DNA of 60,871 nucleotides from Oscillospiraceae bacterium (GCA_015066045.1 SVPD01000010.1:1-60871), one strand, 5' to 3'. Counted from the first letter of the stretch, positions 25,776 through 34,466 are shown. The notes: generated by a model not told the origin, from the sequence alone. Numbers and translations: made by a program.

Positions 25776-27560
25776 TTACTCTTCTTCCTTTATGATACCG
25801 ATACCAAGCATATCAAGCTGGTCACCGTCTACTACTGACGGACACTCTGTCATAGGCTCACTGGCATTCTGGAGCTTCGGAAAGGCTACTACATCACGGA
25901 GTGTTTCGAGCTTCAGCATCTGCATAACGAGTCTGTCGAGGCCGAGACCGATACCGCCGTGAGGGGGTGCACCGTATTTGAAGGCGTCAGTGAGGAAGCC
26001 GAACTTCTCGTGTGCCTCTTCATCGCTGAGACCGAGCAGAGAGAAGATTCTCTTCTGCAGGTCGGGATTGGTAATACGGATGGAGCCGGAAGCCAGCTCG
26101 ATGCCGTTAAGCACCAGATCGTAGGCGTTGGCTCTTACCTTAGCCTTATCTGTTTCGAGATATTCCATACATTCGTCCAGAGGAGCGGTGAAGGGATGAT
26201 GCATAGCCACATACTCGCCTGCCTCCTCGTCCCAATCGAAGAAGGGGAACTCTACCACCCAGAGAAGATTATACTTATCTGTGGGGATGATGTCGAGCTT
26301 TTTAGCCACTATCTGACGCAGAGCACCGAGAACGGAAAGAGTGGTGCTTACCTTGTCAGCGATGATAAGAATAACGTCACCGTTTTCGGCACCGCACTTA
26401 GCCATAATAGCCTTCATTTCGTCCTCTGTCATAAATTTGGCAAAGGATGAAGCGATGGTGCCGTCGTCACCGATTCTCGCCCAGGCAAGACCTTTGGCGC
26501 CGATGCCTCTTACGGTTTCAGTGAGCTTATCCACTTCCTTACGTGTAAGCACGGAGAAAGCCTTTTTGGCGGTGATGGCAGCTACCTTGCCGCCGTTTTC
26601 TATAGCACCGGTGAACACACCGAAGCCGCAGGACTTAACCTCGTCGCAGATGTCGGTGATTTCCATAGCATATCTGGTATCGGGCTTATCGGAGCCGTAG
26701 CGCTCCATAGCCTCCTTATAGGTAAGGCGGGGCAGAGGTGTTTCGATTTCCACACCGATAGCCTCCTTGAACACCTTTTTCATAAAGCCCTCGATAAGAC
26801 CGAGAATATCCTCCATATCGATGAAGCTCATTTCCACGTCTATCTGTGTGAATTCAGGCTGACGGTCGGCACGAAGGTCCTCGTCACGGAAGCAGCGTGC
26901 TATCTGCATATAACGGTCGAAGCCTGCCACCATAGAAAGCTGCTTGTAAAGCTGAGGTGACTGGGGAAGAGCATAAAAGCTTCCCTTGTGAATACGTGAG
27001 GGAACGAGGAAGTCACGTGCACCCTCGGGAGTAGATTTAACGAGAATGGGAGTCTCGATTTCGATAAAGCCGTTATCGTCGAAATAGTCACGGATAATCT
27101 TGGTTATCTTGTGACGCATAATGATGTTTTTCTGCAGGTCGGGACGGCGAAGGTCCAGATAACGGTACTTGAGACGGGTGTTCTCTGCAGTCTGGCAGTT
27201 TTCCACGATTTCAAAGGGAGGAGTTTCACTCTTTCCGAGGATGCGAAGGTCTGTGACGAAAATCTCTATCTCGCCTGTGGGAATATCCATATTCTTTGAC
27301 GAACGCTCTCTTACGGTGCCCTTAGCCATAAGAACATATTCGCTTCTTACGGTGAAGGCCTTGTCGAAGATTTCCTTCTGTGTATTATCGTCGAAAGCAA
27401 GCTGAACGATACCTGTTCTGTCACGAAGATCCACGAAGATAAGAGCACCCAGGTCTCTCTGTCTCTGCACCCAGCCGGCTACCACTACCTCTCTGCCGCA
27501 GTCCCCCGCAGTGAAGGTGCCGCAGTAGTCTGTTCTTTTAAGTCCTGTCATAAAATCCAT
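25776..27560 (-). CDS. aspS: Aspartyl-tRNA synthetase
   Basis: Charges tRNA-Asp. 594 residues, the bacterial length with the inserted GAD domain between motifs 2 and 3. Seen: N-terminal OB fold (VAGWVQRQRDLGALIFVDLRDR), motif 1 (FIEIETPILVKSTPEGARDFLVP), motif 2 (QIARCFRDEDLRADRQPEFTQ) and motif 3 (GGIGLGLDRLVMQML). The RDLG form in the anticodon domain is, from the literature as I recall it, typical of Asp-specific enzymes rather than Asp/Asn non-discriminating ones; this is inference. It lies 13 bp after hisS, in the operon headed by the Asp-type T-box. A terminator follows. Confidence 0.97.
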   Translation of the reverse strand: MDFMTGLKRTDYCGTFTAGDCGREVVVAGWVQRQRDLGALIFVDLRDRTGIVQLAFDDNTQKEIFDKAFTVRSEYVLMAKGTVRERSSKNMDIPTGEIEIFVTDLRILGKSETPPFEIVENCQTAENTRLKYRYLDLRRPDLQKNIIMRHKITKIIRDYFDDNGFIEIETPILVKSTPEGARDFLVPSRIHKGSFYALPQSPQLYKQLSMVAGFDRYMQIARCFRDEDLRADRQPEFTQIDVEMSFIDMEDILGLIEGFMKKVFKEAIGVEIETPLPRLTYKEAMERYGSDKPDTRYAMEITDICDEVKSCGFGVFTGAIENGGKVAAITAKKAFSVLTRKEVDKLTETVRGIGAKGLAWARIGDDGTIASSFAKFMTEDEMKAIMAKCGAENGDVILIIADKVSTTLSVLGALRQIVAKKLDIIPTDKYNLLWVVEFPFFDWDEEAGEYVAMHHPFTAPLDECMEYLETDKAKVRANAYDLVLNGIELASGSIRITNPDLQKRIFSLLGLSDEEAHEKFGFLTDAFKYGAPPHGGIGLGLDRLVMQMLKLETLRDVVAFPKLQNASEPMTECPSVVDGDQLDMLGIGIIKEEE

Positions 27561-27573
27561 TTTTCAGTCCTCC

Positions 27574-28923
27574 TTAAAATAAGTTTCCGTTTAATATGGA
27601 ATTGATGTCAATATTGCTTTCGTAGCCAAGGTCCTCTAATTCCTTAAGGCTTTCATTAATAGAAATGCGCATAAAGATGTCTTCGAAGCCCTCGAGAGGA
27701 ATTTCCGTTTCCTCACCTGTAGCCATATTCTTAAGCTTAGCCTTGCCCTCCTCGAGCTCACTGTCGCCTAAAACTACAGTGTAAGCGGCACCGATTTTAT
27801 TGGCGAACTTCATCTGTGCCTTGACACTTCTGCCTACCACGTCAAACTGTGCGTGAATGCCCTCGCCGCGAAGGTCGGAGGCTATCTGTGCTGCTTTGAT
27901 TGTGGCGTTTTCGCCCATTGAGGCAAGATAAATGTCACACTTTGCCTCCTCGGGGAAGGGTGTATTCTGTGCCGCCATAAGCAGCAGAAGTCTTTCGATA
28001 CCGATAGCGAAGCCGAGAGCAGGAGTGTCGGGACCTCCCACCTCCTTTACCAGACCGTCATAACGGCCGCCGCCGCAGACGGTGCCCTGTGCGCCTATCT
28101 GATTTGAGACAAACTCAAAAACGGTTTTGGTGTAGTAGTCGAGACCTCTGACGATAGAGGGATTAACCTTATACTGAATACCCATAGCGTCGAGATATTT
28201 CTGCACGGAAGCGAAGTGGCTTTCGCACTCATCACAGAGATAGTCCGTAACCTTGGGTGCATCCTTGGCTATGCCGGAGCAGACGGGACTTTTACAGTCC
28301 AGAATTCTCATGGGGTTTCTCTCGAGTCTGTCGAGACAGGTGCCGCAAAGCTCACCCTTTTTGCTCTCGAAATAGTCGTGGAGAGCCTTATGATAGTTCT
28401 TTCTGCATTCGGGGCAGCCGATAGAGTTAATTTCAAGTGAAATATCCTTCACATTAAGGAAAGCGAAAATATCATTTACCAGAGAAATAACCTCTGCATC
28501 GGCGGCAGGAGAGGCAGTACCGATGCATTCGCAGCCGAACTGGTGGAACTCACGGAGTCTGCCCGCCTGAGGCTTTTCATAGCGGTAGCAGGAGGTGAGA
28601 TAGCACATTTTCATGGGCTGAGGCTCATTGAAAAGTCCGTGCTCGAGATAGGAGCGTACTACACCTGCAGTACCCTCGGGACGCAGAGTGATGCTTCTGC
28701 CGCCCTTATCCTCGAAGGTATACATTTCCTTCTGCACTACATCGGTGGTATCGCCCACACCTCTCTGGAAAAGCTCCGTGTGCTCGAAAACAGGCACTCT
28801 GATTTCTCTATAGCCGTAATTTTTCGCAGTTTCGAGAACAGTCTGCTCTAAAAACTGCACCTTATAGCTTTCGTTTGGCAGGGTATCCTGTGTACCCTTG
28901 ATTGATTTGGTTACTAATGCCAT
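27574..28923 (-). CDS. hisS: Histidyl-tRNA synthetase
   Basis: Charges tRNA-His. 449 residues, class II. Motif 1 lies around FEHTELFQRGVGD, motif 2 is RYEKPQAGRLREFHQFGCE, and the histidine-specific segment GLDYYTKTVFEF is present. The C-terminal anticodon domain (DIYLASMGENATIKAAQIASDLR) is complete. The last about 25 residues (LKELEDLGYESNIDINSILNGNLF) extend beyond many homologues. It is followed by aspS. Upstream, where the T-box leader would normally adjoin it, the nuclease-like gene intervenes. Confidence 0.96.
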   Translation of the reverse strand: MALVTKSIKGTQDTLPNESYKVQFLEQTVLETAKNYGYREIRVPVFEHTELFQRGVGDTTDVVQKEMYTFEDKGGRSITLRPEGTAGVVRSYLEHGLFNEPQPMKMCYLTSCYRYEKPQAGRLREFHQFGCECIGTASPAADAEVISLVNDIFAFLNVKDISLEINSIGCPECRKNYHKALHDYFESKKGELCGTCLDRLERNPMRILDCKSPVCSGIAKDAPKVTDYLCDECESHFASVQKYLDAMGIQYKVNPSIVRGLDYYTKTVFEFVSNQIGAQGTVCGGGRYDGLVKEVGGPDTPALGFAIGIERLLLLMAAQNTPFPEEAKCDIYLASMGENATIKAAQIASDLRGEGIHAQFDVVGRSVKAQMKFANKIGAAYTVVLGDSELEEGKAKLKNMATGEETEIPLEGFEDIFMRISINESLKELEDLGYESNIDINSILNGNLF

Positions 28924-28945
28924 AATTTATCCTCCGTTTAACTAT

Positions 28946-29998
28946 TTACTGTTTTTCTTTTGTTTCACGGTCTATATCGTCAAGATATGTTAATATTTGC
29001 TTTTTAATATCTTTACAGACAACATCTTCAGTAGCGTAAGGTAAAGCATTAAGGGCAAGATATACTACAGAGTTGTATTCCTCTTTTACCTTATGGTCAT
29101 ACTTTTTAAACACTTTTAAAATTTCTTTCGTTTGTTCCCACCGGTTGTTTTTTATTAACAACCAAAATGGGGTTTCAACAGAATTATTACTACGCCAGAA
29201 ATATCTGTCATAACATATTCCTAATCCATAACCGTTTACATAAATATAACTAATAGTACCATCGCTATTTGGTGTTAACCTCAAACCCTTTTTATTAGCA
29301 TTAATTGTATCGTCGCACAATAAAAGGTCTGTAACTTTATCAATAACGGTATAGAATCTGTCTTCTTTTTTTGCATTAATTGCCGTAAGTTCTTCGGGTT
29401 TAAACGGAATGAATGCTTCTTCGTCAATAAGTTCACAATATCCTTTAAGTTGTTCAATGTCTGCAATCAATCTTTTTTCTGATGCTTGGGCTGTGTCCAT
29501 AAGAGTCCTAATTATTTCCATCCAAGTTATGACCGACAAACTTATTCCATCAACACAAACACAGCGTTTATCTGTTTTTATAAGATTTTTTCCCTTACAT
29601 ATTTTTTCAAGTTCATACCAAAGAGTTTCTATCCTGCTTTCGGGGCAAATAAATAAAAGCCCTTTACCACCATTTTTCTTTAGTCTATCTAAATAGCCCA
29701 AAGGTTGATTATCGGTTAGTCCTGCGTAAAATTTCATTTCACAAATAAGCATTTCTTTGCCTTCGCTATCGACACCGACCATATCAGGTCTTTCCTTATC
29801 TTCTCCCGTGACCTGCGTATCATACTGTAATGTTTCGTCTGTGTCAATATGTAAAATCTTTGATACCTTTTTGGTAAAGGTCTTATTAAGTTCAGCAGAC
29901 TGCATCAGCAAATATTGCAGTGACATTGTCGCAATATCCTCCTGTGAGCCTCTTATATGTGTGTATAAATGAGCAAGTAATGATTTTGCCATTTTCAT
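28946..29998 (-). CDS. PD-(D/E)XK nuclease-superfamily protein
   Basis: 350 residues. The N-terminal third has the PD-(D/E)XK pattern: ERPDMVGVD (Asp72), then a strand with CEMKF (Glu87-x-Lys89), followed by AGLTDNQPLGYL, as in restriction-type endonuclease folds. The remainder is helical and unrecognised. It is distinctly more A/T-rich than the synthetase genes beside it. It lies between the T-box terminator and hisS, with dispersed repeats upstream, so it looks like an insertion into the tRNA-synthetase operon. A defence or mobile-element function is possible but not shown. It ends 22 bp before hisS and would be co-transcribed with it. Confidence 0.75.
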   Translation of the reverse strand: MKMAKSLLAHLYTHIRGSQEDIATMSLQYLLMQSAELNKTFTKKVSKILHIDTDETLQYDTQVTGEDKERPDMVGVDSEGKEMLICEMKFYAGLTDNQPLGYLDRLKKNGGKGLLFICPESRIETLWYELEKICKGKNLIKTDKRCVCVDGISLSVITWMEIIRTLMDTAQASEKRLIADIEQLKGYCELIDEEAFIPFKPEELTAINAKKEDRFYTVIDKVTDLLLCDDTINANKKGLRLTPNSDGTISYIYVNGYGLGICYDRYFWRSNNSVETPFWLLIKNNRWEQTKEILKVFKKYDHKVKEEYNSVVYLALNALPYATEDVVCKDIKKQILTYLDDIDRETKEKQ

Positions 29999-30230
29999 TC
30001 TCCTATCATTCAGGTGAACAGGCGGATGATATCCGCCCCTACCGTTTAAGGTAGGTTTGATGAAATCACCTCTCCTTATTAAGAAGATCTGTCACGAAGT
30101 GACTGAGAGATTTTCTTTGCGGACACGGCACGCCATTTCCCGAAGCGTTCCTCGCCCGTTTAGCGTTTATCATTTAGCACTTAGCGTTTAAACGGCGGTG
30201 TATCTCTTCTTTTTTCCCGAAGTCTGTCCT
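29999..30230. repeat. Cluster of dispersed intergenic repeats between T-box and nuclease gene
   Basis: No gene is seen. The stretch holds a GGCGGAT/ATCCGCC palindrome (about 30012-30030), a GTCACGAAGTGAC inverted repeat (about 30091-30103) and tandem TTTAGCG/TTTATCA/TTTAGCA units (about 30158-30194). These look like dispersed repeats rather than regulatory sites. Confidence 0.55.
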
Positions 30231-30264
30231 GCGATTGCGCATTGCGAATTGTGCATTGCGAATT
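30231..30264 (-). repeat. Third copy of the GCAATTCGCAATT-type repeat
   Basis: GCGATTGCGCATTGCGAATT followed by GTGCATTGCGAATT. On the minus strand it reads like the left repeat of the S23-gene segment at 7613. It begins 3 bp beyond the U-run of the T-box terminator, marking the probable edge of the insertion that separates the leader from hisS. Confidence 0.75.
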
Positions 30265-30267
30265 AAT

Positions 30268-30493
30268 AAAAAAACTCCATCTCCAACGCAAAAAACTGCA
30301 TTGGGGATGAAGCATAAGCTCCACGGTACCACCCCGCTTGAACAGACGAACTGTTCCTCTCTATGCCTTAACGCAGCAAACGGTCGGCTCGGGAATGTCT
30401 TGGCAGCTTTCCTTACGTAAGACGCTTTCAGCACGGGGCGTCTCTCTCTGAACGGGGGCAGCTGTTACTCTTTTCCGTCATAGCCGTTACGGT
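30268..30493 (-). promoter_or_regulatory. T-box leader, Asp (GAC) specifier, for the hisS-aspS operon
   Basis: A tRNA-sensing leader that binds uncharged tRNA and switches between terminator and antiterminator. On the minus strand: stem I base CGGCT/AGCCG, the 5' AAGAGTAA loop-E strand, the distal AGAGAG element with a GACGC/GCGTC stem, and the T-box core GCGGGGTGGTACCGTGG (30338-30322). A long terminator stem (CTTCATCCCCAATGC with GCGTTGGAGATGGAG) ends in seven T. In the specifier loop the bases after CAA and before A read GAC (30399-30397), an aspartate codon. Asp specifiers ahead of hisS-aspS are known in Bacillus-type genomes. The leader starts within a few bases of the mgsA stop. Confidence 0.93.
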
Positions 30494-30496
30494 TAT

Positions 30497-30904
30497 TTAC
30501 TTGGTTTTCGGGTTGATAATGTCACGCCAGTCGAGGTCGCCTCTTTCCAGAGCCATAATCAGTGCCTCCGCCGTAGCGATGTTTGTGGCTACAGGGATGT
30601 TATGAACGTCACAAAGTCTGAGAAGATTTGCTTCGTTGGGTTCGTTCGGTTTAGCAGTAAGAGGATCACGGAAAAGCAGGAGAAGGTCGATTTCATTGCA
30701 GGCTATTCTGGCTGCGATCTGCTCCTCACCGCCCTGATAACCGCAAAGGAATTTCGTAATCTCAAGTCCTGTTGCTTCACTTACAATTTTACCGGTCGTA
30801 CCTGTTGCACACAGTGAGTGTTTGCTGAATGTACCGCAGTAGGCGATACAGAATTGTGTCATTAGTTCTTTTTTTGCGTCATGTGCAATTAAAGCAATAT
30901 TCAT
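30497..30904 (-). CDS. mgsA: Methylglyoxal synthase
   Basis: Converts dihydroxyacetone phosphate to methylglyoxal and phosphate, a glycolytic overflow bypass. 135 residues, the usual length. Family segments are [13 protein letters not shown] at the N terminus, [28 protein letters not shown] (with the catalytic Asp region) and [17 protein letters not shown]. The stop codon abuts the T-box leader. Often encoded near minD/mreB in Clostridia, and here it follows the minD-like gene after a 159-bp gap that contains a candidate promoter. Confidence 0.95.
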   Translation of the reverse strand: MNIALIAHDAKKELMTQFCIAYCGTFSKHSLCATGTTGKIVSEATGLEITKFLCGYQGGEEQIAARIACNEIDLLLLFRDPLTAKPNEPNEANLLRLCDVHNIPVATNIATAEALIMALERGDLDWRDIINPKTK

Positions 30905-30936
30905 CTACTCATCCCTTTCAAATCTTCGTCAAAATA

Positions 30937-30959
30937 TATAGTAACAAAAAAATTGTCAA
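30937..30959 (-). promoter_or_regulatory. Candidate promoter of mgsA
   Basis: Minus strand TTGACA (30959-30954), then an A/T-rich TATATATTTT segment at the expected distance (spacer 15-17 bp depending on the -10 chosen). Confidence 0.5.
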
Positions 30960-31063
30960 AAATCAATAGATTAGTGTAAAAAAAGCATAGATTTTTGTGT
31001 TTACGGACAAAAACAGAATACTTTTCTTCTGAAAAGCTTTAAATATATCCGTTTCCGAAAAAA

Positions 31064-31777
31064 TTACAAATCCAAAGGCACATACTCCCCTGTTATTCTG
31101 GCCGCAATATTATTTAGCGAATCAAAGGAAATCTGATTTTCTCTGTAAATATTCATACCCATAGCACCGAAACGGATTTTTCCGTCCTCGGGAACTACAC
31201 CGATAAGCTGCACCTCCACTCCGTCGATAACAGAGTCGATGTTCAGAAGTCTGCCTCTGATAACATCACGGCGTGCCACACGGTTAATGATAAGTCTCAC
31301 ATCCTCGATGCCGAGCGTGCCTAACCTACGGGCGGCAATGCATGCGCTTCTCACACAGACCAGATCGGGTGTAGAGATTACTATAGCCCTGTCAGCGGCT
31401 GCGGCAGAGAGAGTGAGTCCCCTGTCCACACCGGCAGGTGCATCGATGAGTATGTAATTAAAGTCTGCATCGTATTTATCGAGAAGCTTTTTCATATCCT
31501 TGCCGGTAATGTCGCCGTAATCCTCCGGACAGGTGAGCACCCAGACATCCCCTGCATCATAGAGGGCATCCTCACTGTCCGCACCTCCGATTACGTCGCC
31601 CCAGTCATAGACTATCTTTTCGGTGACACCTACCAGAAGGTCTATGCTTCTCAGACAGTCGCAGTCGATGAGAAGAACCCTGTTACCCATAGCGGCCAGA
31701 GCCTTACCGAGGCCTACGGTCAGAGAGGTTTTACCTACTCCGCCCTTACCCGAAGCAATAAGAATTTTTTCTGCCAT
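31064..31777 (-). CDS. minD: MinD-like ATPase lacking the membrane-targeting tail
   Basis: A 237-residue ParA/MinD-family ATPase. Deviant Walker A GKGGVGKTS, LIDCDCLRSIDLLVG (switch I region) and YILIDAPAGVDRG (Walker B region) match MinD, as does the C-terminal ARITGEYVPL, which corresponds to the GEEVP segment of MinD. MinD normally continues for about 25 residues to a basic amphipathic helix that binds membrane; here the protein ends right after that segment. minC and minE are absent from the operon. It is the last gene after PBP2 (11-bp gap). It may position division or wall enzymes in another way; the MinD name is by similarity. Confidence 0.82.
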   Translation of the reverse strand: MAEKILIASGKGGVGKTSLTVGLGKALAAMGNRVLLIDCDCLRSIDLLVGVTEKIVYDWGDVIGGADSEDALYDAGDVWVLTCPEDYGDITGKDMKKLLDKYDADFNYILIDAPAGVDRGLTLSAAAADRAIVISTPDLVCVRSACIAARRLGTLGIEDVRLIINRVARRDVIRGRLLNIDSVIDGVEVQLIGVVPEDGKIRFGAMGMNIYRENQISFDSLNNIAARITGEYVPLDL

Positions 31778-31788
31778 AATTATACCTC

Positions 31789-33816
31789 TTAACCAAGTAA
31801 TGTGTTTTCGTTCTGCTGACTTTCGGCCGTATCCTTTTCGGCGAAATAATGCTCCATTATCGCTGAGGCGATGGGAGCCGTGGAGCCGCCGCTTCCCGCA
31901 CCCTCGACCACGACCGCTATTGCGATTTCGGGATCGTCATAGGGCGCAAAGGTAAGAATAAGACCGTTATATGTTTCTATCTTTCTGCCGTTCACCGTCT
32001 TTTCGATGGTGGTGGTACCCGTTTTGGCGGCTACCTTTACGGGAACATTTCTGAAATTTGCATAGCTTTCCGTACCTACCAGAAGCATACCTCTGTGAAC
32101 CAGATCCCAGTTAGCGTCGGAAAAATCAGCCTGAGAAAGAATCTGAACCTTGTTTTCCGTAACCGTTTCCGAAAGGTCGGCAGTCTTTACGCTTTTAATT
32201 ATGCTTGCTTTGTATCTGGTGCCTCTGTTAGCGATGGTGGACACATAAGAGCAAAGCTGAATGGGTGTGAACTGGTTATTACCGTGACCGATGCCTGCCT
32301 GAATGGTAAGACCGGGAGTCCATAGCTCACCCATACTCTTTCTGAGTGCTACCGAGTCCACGGTACCCGTAGATTCGTAAAGCTCCACGCCCGTTTCCTC
32401 ACCGAGGCCAAACATAGCGAAATAGCTGTTCAGCTTTTCTATACCTAAAAGGCGTGAGGTTTCGTAAAAAAAGATGTTACAGGAATTAAAGATAGCGTTT
32501 ACCACGTTCTGATTTCCGTGATGTCCCGTGCATCCCGGCTGATAGTCCTCGTAGTAGGTGTAAATACCGAGGCATTTGATGAGAGTGGAAGCGGAAATAA
32601 CTCTTTCCTGCAGTCCCGCCATAGCCACTGCCGGCTTGATGGTCGAGCCGGGGGTATAGGTGCTTCGCAAGGCTCTGTTCCAGAGAGGCTTACTCTGGTC
32701 TGTATTTAATTTGTCTGAGTTTTCGTTATAGGTGGAGTTATCATAGGTAGGATATGAGGCCATAGCTAAAACCTCATTGTTTTTCGTATTCATAACCACC
32801 ACGGCACCCGACATAGGGTAGATTCTTTCGAGACTGGTCTGCAGACTTTTAACGCCCTCGGCCAGTGCCTCCTGCGCCACCTTCTGCAGCTCATAGTCAA
32901 TGGTGAGAATTACCGTGTCGCCCGTCTGAGGCAGCAGAGTATATTCCTCACTTTTATTTCCCGAGGCATCGGTATTGATGGTCTTGACTCCCTTAGTGCC
33001 CCTGAGATAGCTTTCCATAGCAGACTCGACACCGCTTTTACCGATAACATCGTTAAGGGTGTAGCCCTGCTCCTTTTTGCTTTCATATTCCTCATTTGTA
33101 ATGGGGCCTACCATACCTAAAAGGTGAGGTGCTATTTTACCGTCGGTATACTGTCTTTCAGAGGAAACCTGCACATCCACACCGGGGAAAGCCGCACTTT
33201 TTTCCTTTATGACGGAAACAAGAGATGAGGAAACCTCTGTGGCAAACTCATAGTTGCGCCCTGCGTTAAAGCCGTCCTTTACCATAGAATAATAAACGGA
33301 GGCTATGTCTCTCTGCTGGCTGAGTGTATATTCCGAAAGGCCGTATTTTTCCACCAGCGCATTGAAGCAATCCTCTACGTCAGCGTAGTAGTTAAGGTCC
33401 AGAAAGGCCTCACTTTTAAGATAGGAAACCTCATTGTCCCTGTCCTTTGCGAAGCTGAGCTTACCCTTTTTAAGCTCGATGGGCAGATTATCCTTCCACT
33501 CCACGCCGTTTTTATCGAAAAGCCTTATAAGCTCGAGGATAATGGGATTTCTCTCACTGTAAGCCGTAGGGAAGGCAAGATAGTTAAATACGATTTTATT
33601 TACCTGCTTGTTCGTTACCAAAGGATAGCCGTTTCTGTCGAGGATATTGCCTCTGATGGCATCGACGCTTACCTCCACAGAGGAAACCACCGTATCCTCA
33701 TTCTGTTTGGTATCGATAATCTGGATGTTGAAAAGATAGGTCAGAAAGCCGAAAAAAAGCATAACAAACATAACTATAACCAAAGTATATCTTTTTCTGC
33801 CTGATTTGCTCTGCAT
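31789..33816 (-). CDS. mrdA: Penicillin-binding protein 2 (elongasome transpeptidase)
   Basis: Class B PBP that cross-links peptidoglycan during side-wall growth with MreB, MreC, MreD and RodA. 675 residues: N-terminal transmembrane helix (about 10-32), dimerisation/pedestal domain starting at RGNILDRNGYPLVTN, and the transpeptidase domain with STIK (Ser391 to Lys394), SCN (445-447) and KTG (598-600). All three active-site motifs are intact. It lies in the mreB-mreC-mreD-PBP2-minD operon. No rodA is seen in the window. Confidence 0.95.
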   Translation of the reverse strand: MQSKSGRKRYTLVIVMFVMLFFGFLTYLFNIQIIDTKQNEDTVVSSVEVSVDAIRGNILDRNGYPLVTNKQVNKIVFNYLAFPTAYSERNPIILELIRLFDKNGVEWKDNLPIELKKGKLSFAKDRDNEVSYLKSEAFLDLNYYADVEDCFNALVEKYGLSEYTLSQQRDIASVYYSMVKDGFNAGRNYEFATEVSSSLVSVIKEKSAAFPGVDVQVSSERQYTDGKIAPHLLGMVGPITNEEYESKKEQGYTLNDVIGKSGVESAMESYLRGTKGVKTINTDASGNKSEEYTLLPQTGDTVILTIDYELQKVAQEALAEGVKSLQTSLERIYPMSGAVVVMNTKNNEVLAMASYPTYDNSTYNENSDKLNTDQSKPLWNRALRSTYTPGSTIKPAVAMAGLQERVISASTLIKCLGIYTYYEDYQPGCTGHHGNQNVVNAIFNSCNIFFYETSRLLGIEKLNSYFAMFGLGEETGVELYESTGTVDSVALRKSMGELWTPGLTIQAGIGHGNNQFTPIQLCSYVSTIANRGTRYKASIIKSVKTADLSETVTENKVQILSQADFSDANWDLVHRGMLLVGTESYANFRNVPVKVAAKTGTTTIEKTVNGRKIETYNGLILTFAPYDDPEIAIAVVVEGAGSGGSTAPIASAIMEHYFAEKDTAESQQNENTLLG

Positions 33817-33874
33817 ATCCTGTCACATCCTTTCTGATTAATTATGAATTATGAGCCGCAGCTGCGGTAAGGCT

Positions 33875-34393
33875 TTATTTCTTTTCTGCACAGATGTCGA
33901 AAATCGCCTTGACGAGATAATAATAAACGAACACAAACACCAGAGAATAAAGCACCGAGGGAAGATAACGGGAAAAGAGCAGGTCTGCTCCGCCCTCATA
34001 GCCCTTTCTCACGATAAACATAAGCCAGTGAGACACGTTGCACACCGTCAGCGCACCGAAGGAAAGAATAAGGGCCGCACGGATATTATTTCTGAAAACG
34101 AAGGTAACCAATGCACCCGAGAAAAAGCCTGCCGCCGTAAGAAGCACGGAAAAAAATCCGTCACCGCCCGATGCGGCGAAATCCCACAGAAGCCCCGCCA
34201 GCACACCGAAGCACATACCCGGTATGCTCCTCTCAAACATAGCTATACACACCGTCAGAGGCACTAAAAGCAGGGCAGGAGCTCCGAAAAGCTCGGGAAT
34301 AAAGCCTGAATGCTGAAAAAGAGCAGTCACAAAAACGAGAAGTGCCGTAAAAAATCTTCTGATGTAAATATTACGTGAAGAAGCAAATCTCAT
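33875..34393 (-). CDS. mreD: Rod-shape-determining membrane protein MreD
   Basis: 172 residues with about five transmembrane helices. MreD proteins are poorly conserved; the assignment rests on length, hydrophobic layout (FFTALLVFVTALFQHSG, MCFGVLAGLLWDFAASGGDGFFSVLL) and position between mreC and PBP2. The GLLWDFAASGGDGFFS segment resembles the conserved G-x-x-x-D region of the family. Works with MreC to link MreB filaments to wall synthesis. Confidence 0.9.
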   Translation of the reverse strand: MRFASSRNIYIRRFFTALLVFVTALFQHSGFIPELFGAPALLLVPLTVCIAMFERSIPGMCFGVLAGLLWDFAASGGDGFFSVLLTAAGFFSGALVTFVFRNNIRAALILSFGALTVCNVSHWLMFIVRKGYEGGADLLFSRYLPSVLYSLVFVFVYYYLVKAIFDICAEKK

Positions 34394-34466
34394 TTTAATA
34401 ACTCTCCTTTCTGTTATTTGTAATCCTGAATTTCAGCTGTGGATAAAGCTGAACCGATTTTTTTAA

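Noticed and set aside
30174-30434. An 86-codon reading frame on the minus strand over the T-box
   Set aside because: It crosses the T-box core, its terminator and the repeats; it has no ribosome site and no plausible protein composition.
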